Below, one piece after another: positions 1-4,158 of a DNA stretch of 7,370 nt; positions within the stretch are counted from its first letter, which is position 1, and every line of letters begins with the position of its first letter. Position numbers and translations under genes: made by a program. The stretch spans positions 1 through 7,370 of the forward strand of contig CALBMC010000070.1 in the NCBI GenBank assembly GCA_937895685.1. The letters run 5' to 3'. Source of the DNA: an uncultured bacterium (GTDB lineage: Bacteria > Patescibacteriota > Minisyncoccia > Phycocordibacterales > UBA9973). A model generated the notes under the pieces. That model saw only the letters and a program-made list of their open reading frames with translations. It searched no databases and was not told the DNA's origin.

Positions 1-270
1 GTTCGCGTTAAAAGCATAGTTTTCTTTTTTTATTGAATTTTTAAAATTAAGACTAAAGATTACACGTCCTGGAGTTGTTTCTAAAAATAAATCTGTTAAT
101 TGATAAGTATTTTCAGAAATAAAACGAGCAATTAAAATTCCTAAATTAGTAAGAAAATAAAATTTGTGTTGGTTTTTTCCTATTTGAAAACTTTTATAAA
201 GAATAATTTCTTTTTGATTAATTTTAAAGTTTGTACTTGTATCTAAACAAATAAGTTTATTTTTTTCTTT
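1..270. other. AT-rich segment discordant with the rest of polA
   Basis: Hand count gives 56 G+C in bases 1-280 (20%), against about 42% for 281-651. On the minus strand it stays in frame with polA but encodes no nuclease motif. The peptide contains a TTPGRVIF string, which recalls the TT(P/V)GR(V/I)IFN motif of RNA polymerase beta' subunits, especially plastid and cyanobacterial forms; this match is from memory and weak. The changeover lies in an A-run-rich stretch (minus strand, about 250-285), a typical place for misassembly or illegitimate joining. The exact boundary is uncertain by tens of bases. Confidence 0.55.
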
Positions 271-651
271 TTTTATTTTATTTGCCAAGGTACCAATCAT
301 GTCGTCGGCTTCGTAACCTTCTTTTGAAACGGCAATTATTCCAAAAGATTCTAGCAACTTCCTAGATTCCTTTATTTGGGAAACCAAATCCTCGTCTGGC
401 TTTTCCCGTGTTCCCTTATATTCACTGTATGCTTCATGTCGAATTGTTTTTCCTGGAAGATCAAAACAGCCATAAACCCGATCTGGCTTAAACTCTGTAA
501 TTATCTTGAAAACCATAGTTGAAAGGCCATACAATGCCCCAGTTGGAACCCCAGAAGCAGTCTTGAACTCAGGCAGGGCGTGGTAGGAGCGATGGATTAT
601 GGCGTGCACATCTAGAAGAACAACTGTTTTATTTTGGCTTTTTACACTCAT
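1..651 (-). CDS. polA: DNA polymerase I, N-terminal 5'-3' exonuclease domain (partial, probably chimeric)
   Basis: Residues 1-130 are a clear PolA-type 5' nuclease start: a metal-binding LLDVHAIIHRSYHAL (12-26), GALYGL (38-43), FDLPGKTIRHEAYSEYKGTR (63-82) and the acidic GYEADDMIGTLA (112-123). In this family the domain removes RNA primers and flaps during replication and repair, using two metal ions held by Asp/Glu clusters. After about residue 130 the resemblance stops. The expected next cluster (TGDxDxxQLV) and the downstream helix-hairpin-helix are absent, replaced by some 85 Lys/Asn/Phe/Ile-rich residues that stay open to the window edge. G+C drops from about 42% to about 20% at the same place. 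The ATG at 651 is chosen because it gives the standard PolA N-terminus and has a -10 box 6 nt upstream. Domain identity is secure; the left third probably does not belong to this gene. Confidence 0.8.
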   Translation of the reverse strand, partial: MSVKSQNKTVVLLDVHAIIHRSYHALPEFKTASGVPTGALYGLSTMVFKIITEFKPDRVYGCFDLPGKTIRHEAYSEYKGTREKPDEDLVSQIKESRKLLESFGIIAVSKEGYEADDMIGTLANKIKKEKNKLICLDTSTNFKINQKEIILYKSFQIGKNQHKFYFLTNLGILIARFISENTYQLTDLFLETTPGRVIFSLNFKNSIKKENYAFNAN

Positions 652-657
652 ATATTG

Positions 658-663
658 AGTATA
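658..663 (-). promoter_or_regulatory. -10 box of polA (TATACT), start-proximal
   Basis: TATACT ends exactly 6 nt before the ATG at 651, placing transcription initiation on or beside the start codon and predicting a leaderless message. No good -35 is visible: 17 nt upstream lies only TTTTTG, inside the T-run of the tsaE terminator. Confidence 0.5.
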
Positions 664-681
664 GCTTTTTATTGAATAAAC

Positions 682-706
682 AAAAAAGAGCCCCCAAGGG
701 CTCTTT
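682..706 (-). terminator. Intrinsic terminator after tsaE
   Basis: On the minus strand AAAGAGCCC pairs with GGGCTCTTT around a four-base TTGG loop, and the 3' arm runs into a T6 tract. It begins about 11 nt past the tsaE stop codon and ends tsaE transcripts just before the polA promoter. Confidence 0.88.
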
Positions 707-717
707 AAAACAAGTAG

Positions 718-1155
718 TTAAAAGGAAATTTTTCTTTCTCCCTCTTTTTCTATATGAGAAAAGCTGATTCTGAGATCTGGTTCTATCTCTCCTTCAATGT
801 TGCTAGGCCATTCAAAAATAAATATGTTTTTTCCGTTTTTAAAATCTTCATCTAGATTTAAAACTTTTAATTCTTTTTTGTCTCCGAGTCTATATGCATC
901 AATATGGAAAAGATTTTCCCAAGGACCAAGTCTGGTTTTATATTTGTGCATAATTGTAAAAGTCGGAGAAGTTATATCTTCTTTTACCCCCAGCTTTTTA
1001 GCTAAAGATTTTGTAAAAGTTGTTTTGCCTGCACCCAAATCACCATCTAAAAACAGAACTGTGGCCTTTTCTTCTTTTTTATTCTTAATTAATACAGAAA
1101 AAACCTCCTCAGCCAATTTAATCAAATCTGTTTCTTTGTATATTTTTTCTTTCAC
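718..1155 (-). CDS. tsaE: tRNA threonylcarbamoyladenosine (t6A) biosynthesis ATPase TsaE
   Basis: TsaE is the small P-loop ATPase that works with TsaB and TsaD to place threonylcarbamoyl on A37 of ANN-decoding tRNAs in the cytoplasm. The 145-residue length is normal. Visible motifs are the Walker A GDLGAGKTT (38-46), the family signature SPTF (63-66), the HIDAYRL strand (84-90) and the late EWP (115-117, usually IEWP). The start is GTG at 1155: no ATG fits the N-terminus, the frame begins right after a hairpin, and a TGC-TAGATT extended -10 lies 6 nt upstream. There is no Shine-Dalgarno. It is flanked by terminators on both sides (1170-1201 and 682-706), so it is probably a single-gene transcript. 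Nothing looks truncated or degraded. Partner genes tsaB and tsaD are not in the window. Confidence 0.95.
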   Translation of the reverse strand: MKEKIYKETDLIKLAEEVFSVLIKNKKEEKATVLFLDGDLGAGKTTFTKSLAKKLGVKEDITSPTFTIMHKYKTRLGPWENLFHIDAYRLGDKKELKVLNLDEDFKNGKNIFIFEWPSNIEGEIEPDLRISFSHIEKEGERKISF

Positions 1156-1161
1156 AAGTTT

Positions 1162-1170
1162 AATCTAGCA
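1162..1170 (-). promoter_or_regulatory. Extended -10 promoter of tsaE (TGC-TAGATT)
   Basis: TAGATT is preceded by TGC (the TGn extended -10 element) and stands 6 nt from the GTG start, so the transcript would be leaderless. The position of a -35 box is taken up by the terminator palindrome at 1170-1201, and no -35 match is seen. The placement repeats that seen at polA and the 200-aa gene. Confidence 0.45.
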
Positions 1171-1201
1171 CAAAAAACCTCGCATATGCGAGGTTTTTTG
1201 T
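1170..1201 (-). terminator. Perfect 32-nt palindromic, bidirectional terminator
   Basis: Every base from 1170 to 1201 pairs with its mirror: an A6 run, CCTCGCAT, then ATGCGAGG and a T6 run. Because both flanks are homopolymer runs, the hairpin can act as an intrinsic terminator in either direction. It ends the 200-aa gene (its last base lies in that gene's stop codon) and sits immediately upstream of the tsaE promoter. Confidence 0.88.
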
Positions 1202-1803
1202 TAAGCAGGTTGTTCGTCTTTTATTCTCTTCCAAATTAATATTCCAAAATAAATTATGAGTATAAGAATTACCCAATCAAGCAGACTGTCTGGGAGAAAA
1301 GAATTTCCTCCATACAAAGCTAGTGCCGCTTGGTCTGACATTCTTATTCCTCTTCCTTCTAAAATAGCGAAAGCTGTTGCATCACCTTGCTCTTCATTTG
1401 GTCCAGTGTAAACAGCTTTTGCTTCGAGTGATCCATTTCGTCCAAGATCTTTAGTAGAAAGAAGTGTAAAAGAAAACTCTTCTGACTCTTTAGCTGAAAG
1501 GTTCTCAATCTCAAAAATTATTGAGTTATCAGAATAAGAATATTTTCCACCGTTATTTGCATCAACAAATTCAAAACCGTCTTCGATTGGGACTCTAACA
1601 AGTACGTCTTCAAGTGTTTGAGATGAAGTGTTTCTTATAACCCCCTCAAAAAACATCTCTTCCCCTCTTTCAACTCGATCGTTCGTCTCAAGGGTTATGT
1701 CTACACGAGAAAGAATGTAGTTTGCGCTAACAAGAGCTGGGACAAAAAATGCCAAAATTCCCACAGCAAGAAAGGCTTTGTTTATAAGGATTTTTTTATT
1801 CAT
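1201..1803 (-). CDS. Secreted, C-terminally membrane-anchored DUF11-like protein (200 aa)
   Basis: Residues 1-27 form a signal peptide: basic MNKK, hydrophobic AFLAVGILAFFVPAL, and a likely cut after VSA. Residues 34-135 look like a DUF11/CARDB-type beta-sandwich: VDITLETNDRVERGE, then the spaced strands LEDVLVRVPIEDGFEFVD and YSYSDNSIIFEIENL. Then follow ATAFAIL (143-149), a linker, and the anchor GGNSFLPDSLLDWVIL... (165-192), a transmembrane helix with a short basic tail (WKRIKDEQPA). Topology therefore predicts an extracellular domain held to the cytoplasmic membrane. The same domain-plus-anchor arrangement ends the 705-aa product next door, so the two are paralogues at their C-termini. 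The specific function is unknown; an envelope, adhesion or surface-layer role is only an inference. The start at 1803 is supported by the signal peptide and a near-perfect promoter directly before it. Confidence 0.87.
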   Translation of the reverse strand: MNKKILINKAFLAVGILAFFVPALVSANYILSRVDITLETNDRVERGEEMFFEGVIRNTSSQTLEDVLVRVPIEDGFEFVDANNGGKYSYSDNSIIFEIENLSAKESEEFSFTLLSTKDLGRNGSLEAKAVYTGPNEEQGDATAFAILEGRGIRMSDQAALALYGGNSFLPDSLLDWVILILIIYFGILIWKRIKDEQPA

Positions 1804-1809
1804 AAATGA

Positions 1810-1838
1810 ATTATATCATATTGATATATGATTGTCAA
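1810..1838 (-). promoter_or_regulatory. Consensus sigma70-type promoter of the 200-aa gene
   Basis: TTGACA (1838-1833), a 17-nt spacer and TATAAT (1815-1810), with TGA directly before the -10 (extended -10). Both hexamers match consensus exactly. Only 6 nt separate TATAAT from the ATG, so initiation should fall on the start codon. Inverted repeats overlap the spacer: ATATTGA/TCAATAT (1818-1824 and 1835-1841) and ATCATA/TATGAT (1815-1820 and 1827-1832). These could be an operator, or simply follow from AT richness. Confidence 0.85.
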
Positions 1839-1843
1839 TATAT

Positions 1844-1876
1844 AACAAAACCCACCCTTTTGGGGTGAGTTTTGTT
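1844..1876 (-). terminator. Intrinsic terminator after the 705-aa gene
   Basis: A 14-bp stem on the minus strand (AACAAAACTCACCC with GGGTGGGTTTTGTT, one U.G wobble) closes a CAAAA loop. The 3' arm carries the T-rich tract. It lies 14 nt beyond the TAA and only about 6 nt before the TTGACA of the next promoter. A-rich and T-rich arms make bidirectional action possible. Confidence 0.85.
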
Positions 1877-1890
1877 ATTTTACTTAGATA

Positions 1891-4008
1891 TTATCTAGGA
1901 AGATTGTCTGGGCTTGTTCCACGAGATTCAACAGTAGCTGTTGTTTTCTCTATTAGAACACTTTTCTTTTCGCTTATTTTTCTAGCTAGATAAACTAGTC
2001 CGAAAATTATTGCGATAAGGAGTAGCCATTCAATCAAAGTGTTTGGCCAGAATCCTGCTCCAAAGAATGCTAGACCCACAAGATTGCTTCGGTCACGAAC
2101 TGTAATCAGCGCATAGGCAGTCGCATCTTCAGTTGCTCCGTTACTTGGATTTTCAAACGCCATTACAGCATCTGTTACAAGTAAATCTCTAGGGATAGCT
2201 TTTCTTGTTACTTCTCCATCAATAAAGAATTCATCTTCTTCATTAATTTCAAGATCTCCAAGTTCTAAGATTATTGAATGATCTGAAACAGAATATTCTC
2301 CTTCAGTTGTATCAATAAAATCAATTTCGTCTGGAAGTGATACCTCAAGAACAGTATTCTCAAGAACCTTTCCACTAATATTTTTGTAGGTAACAGTAAA
2401 GTCTACTGGTTCGCCCACATAGGCAGTCTCGTCATCAGCTGTTATTTCAAGCATCACAAATGGTGAACCTGTTCCAGTTCCTGAAACAATTACCACTGGT
2501 GGCTGAGGTGCAACTGAAATTGCGAGAGTTCGGAACGATAGTATCTCACCATAGTTTAGAGCTCCGTCTTCGTCTTCAGCAACAGCTCTAAAGTAGTAAG
2601 TTGTATTAGCACTAAGTCCGACTATTGTGTTGAAGTAATTCACTGAATCAGCGCTCCCGAGAATTATGTCTGGTGTTTTGTTTCCAAGGCCCATTGTTGA
2701 ACCCCAGTCAAACCAACCAGTTAAATCTCCAGAATCATTGTTTGCAACGACTCCGTTTAGTCTTGCGCTAGATTGAGTTATGCTATTTGGTGAAGTTGTT
2801 TCAGCGTCAAAGCTGGCAAAGTCGTCCCCTTCTGAGTCCTCAGAGTCATCGTTTGAAGATGAACATCCTTCGTCATCTGGATAATCTTCATCGCCATCAT
2901 CATCGTTGTCAACGTTGTCTTCACACTCGTTGTCATCGTCATTATTGTTGTTTTCTTCGTCTGTTGTGAATTTTAGAACATCTCCACATTCTTCATCGCC
3001 GTCCTCATTTTCAGCACAAGCTCTAAAGTAATAAGTTGTGTCTTCATCCAAACCATCTAAAGTTTTTGAGAATTCTCCGTTTTCATCTGTATCACCAGAC
3101 ACATCAAGAGTGTCTCCATCTCCGTCTTCAACATCGTTTTCATCTTCTGACCACTCAAACCATCTTTCGACAGTAAAGTTGTCATCTTCGATATCGTTAA
3201 CTTCTCCGAAAAGTTTTGCTGAATCTGTATCAACATCGTCTTCGTCTAGGGTGTCAACAGAAAAGTTTCCATCTCCGTCGTCCTCATCTGAATCTTCTGA
3301 ATCATCAGAAGAAGATGAACAACCAGCATCATCTGGGTAATCTGTTTCTCCATCATCATCGTTATCTATTCCGTCATCACATTCATTTTCGTCTTCGTTT
3401 TCAACTTCTGCCACTTTGTAGTGAACAACAAGTGATCCTTGGTGACAAAAAGAATTTCCCGAGCAAGTTGAATCTTTTAATATGTCATTTAATTCAAGAC
3501 CTCCTGTTGTAAAGAGTTCATCCCCATCTTGACCGAACGGTAGTGTTACCGGGCTAGTTGCTGGGTTAGACATATAAAGCTTTGGATAAAATCCATCATC
3601 ATAAGATATTGAACTATCTTCTGAAAGATGAACTGTTGCCGAGTCAGATACAGGTGAGGCGTTATCCGCATCAACTGTGCCGGTAAAGGTGAAGCTATCT
3701 CCATCACTTGTCTCTTTTGGAGACAATTTTAGGAATGGATCAACTGCTGTTTCATTTCCAGTATTGTGGAAATAAATCAGGACAGCAATAGTATCTCCCG
3801 GGTCAGCATCAATAGATGTCTCCCAGCAGGCTTCTTCACATCCTGGATTTTCGCTGTAGTTTGAAACAAGGATCGTTGGGTAGTCTTGGTCATCTGTGTT
3901 GAAAGTTGTACTCGCAAGCGCAGTAGCTGACACACCAAAGAAAGGTACGAAAATACCCCCTGTAACAATTGCTAAAGCAAAAAATAATTTTTTAAATTTG
4001 TTTTGCAT
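1891..4008 (-). CDS. Large acidic surface protein with Fn3-like and DUF11-like domains and C-terminal anchor (705 aa)
   Basis: Residues 1-32 are a signal peptide (KFKK, then a hydrophobic core, likely cut after ALA). Residues 33-200 form a Cys-containing beta-rich region with DUF11-like features. Two copies of a Cys-bounded acidic motif follow, at about 208-230 (NECDDGIDNDDDG...DYPDDAGC) and 360-382, resembling thrombospondin type 3/calcium-binding loops, each with an acidic Ser/Asp/Glu tail. Each is followed by a fibronectin-III-like domain (about 250-349 and 400-495), both carrying the TTYYFRA strand and ending in L-x-F-x-T/L-x-F-R-T. Residues 518-640 are a DUF11-like domain paralogous to the 200-aa protein. 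A transmembrane anchor, FFGAGFWPNTLIEWLLLIAI (648-667) and on to about 675, precedes a cytoplasmic tail of about 30 residues. Calcium binding is inferred from the motif. The role is probably cell-surface structure or contact. No Shine-Dalgarno is seen and, unlike its neighbours, no -10 box lies beside the ATG. Confidence 0.88.
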   Translation of the reverse strand: MQNKFKKLFFALAIVTGGIFVPFFGVSATALASTTFNTDDQDYPTILVSNYSENPGCEEACWETSIDADPGDTIAVLIYFHNTGNETAVDPFLKLSPKETSDGDSFTFTGTVDADNASPVSDSATVHLSEDSSISYDDGFYPKLYMSNPATSPVTLPFGQDGDELFTTGGLELNDILKDSTCSGNSFCHQGSLVVHYKVAEVENEDENECDDGIDNDDDGETDYPDDAGCSSSSDDSEDSDEDDGDGNFSVDTLDEDDVDTDSAKLFGEVNDIEDDNFTVERWFEWSEDENDVEDGDGDTLDVSGDTDENGEFSKTLDGLDEDTTYYFRACAENEDGDEECGDVLKFTTDEENNNNDDDNECEDNVDNDDDGDEDYPDDEGCSSSNDDSEDSEGDDFASFDAETTSPNSITQSSARLNGVVANNDSGDLTGWFDWGSTMGLGNKTPDIILGSADSVNYFNTIVGLSANTTYYFRAVAEDEDGALNYGEILSFRTLAISVAPQPPVVIVSGTGTGSPFVMLEITADDETAYVGEPVDFTVTYKNISGKVLENTVLEVSLPDEIDFIDTTEGEYSVSDHSIILELGDLEINEEDEFFIDGEVTRKAIPRDLLVTDAVMAFENPSNGATEDATAYALITVRDRSNLVGLAFFGAGFWPNTLIEWLLLIAIIFGLVYLARKISEKKSVLIEKTTATVESRGTSPDNLPR
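2825..3390 (-). repeat. Duplicated module (Asp-rich Cys loop plus Fn3-like domain), 152-residue period
   Basis: The acidic Cys loops of the 705-aa protein (residues 208-240 and 360-392) are about 456 bases apart and recognisably alike at DNA level (around 2830-2940 and 3288-3397), both ending in a CSSS(S/N)DDSEDS segment. The Fn3-like domains that follow them also correspond. This indicates internal duplication of a roughly 150-residue unit, since diverged. Confidence 0.75.
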
Positions 4009-4020
4009 ATCGACTTTTTT

Positions 4021-4034
4021 GAAACTTTCGTTTC
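4021..4034 (-). other. Small GAAA-loop hairpin in the 5' leader of the 705-aa gene
   Basis: GAAAC-GAAA-GTTTC on the minus strand is a 5-bp stem with a GNRA-type tetraloop, followed by an A6 run and then the ATG at 4008. It is not a terminator because no T-run follows. It could influence translation or be incidental. Confidence 0.35.
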
Positions 4035-4052
4035 GTGTTCTTCCGAACGTTA

Positions 4053-4080
4053 ATAATATTTACAATCGTTCCGTCTTCAA
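4053..4080 (-). promoter_or_regulatory. Candidate promoter for the 705-aa gene
   Basis: TTGAAG (4080-4075), a 16-nt spacer and TATTAT (4058-4053) give a fair sigma70-like match, implying a leader of about 38 nt. The spacing to the ATG differs from the other genes here. It is the best candidate in the 4009-4158 gap, but weak. Confidence 0.3.
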
Positions 4081-4101
4081 TGACTGCCGTAATTCAAGAC
4101 A

Positions 4102-4149
4102 GAAAAATTGTCCGGAACGTACGCTTGTGCGCCAACGCTCCGGAACAAT
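4102..4149 (-). terminator. GC-rich intrinsic terminator after the 669-aa gene
   Basis: On the minus strand ATTGTTCCGGAGCGT pairs with ACGTTCCGGACAAT (one bulged T, one G.U), enclosing an inner CGC-ACAA-GCG hairpin, and a T5 run follows. It starts about 10 nt past the TAA at 4159. It is longer and more GC-rich than the other terminators in the window. Confidence 0.82.
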
Positions 4150-4158
4150 GGTTTTTCT

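Noticed and set aside
797..1168. 123-aa plus-strand ORF opposite tsaE
   Set aside because: tsaE has all its family motifs on the other strand; this ORF shows no recognisable protein character.
3038..3340. Ser/Pro-rich plus-strand ORF
   Set aside because: It is the antisense of the Asp/Glu-rich codons of the 705-aa gene (GAT/GAA read as ATC/TTC and shifted to TCA/TCT); the composition fully explains it.
718..4008. Alternative genetic code (UGA as Gly, as in some CPR lineages)
   Set aside because: All complete genes read through in the standard code and end in TAA, so nothing requires recoding; the window cannot exclude it either.
3992..4093. Open stretch of 34 codons on the minus strand (reads ITAVIEDGTIVNIINV...)
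   Set aside because: It faintly looks like a phage-type protein start, but it has no start codon, begins right after a stop, overlaps the 705-aa gene and is too short to support.
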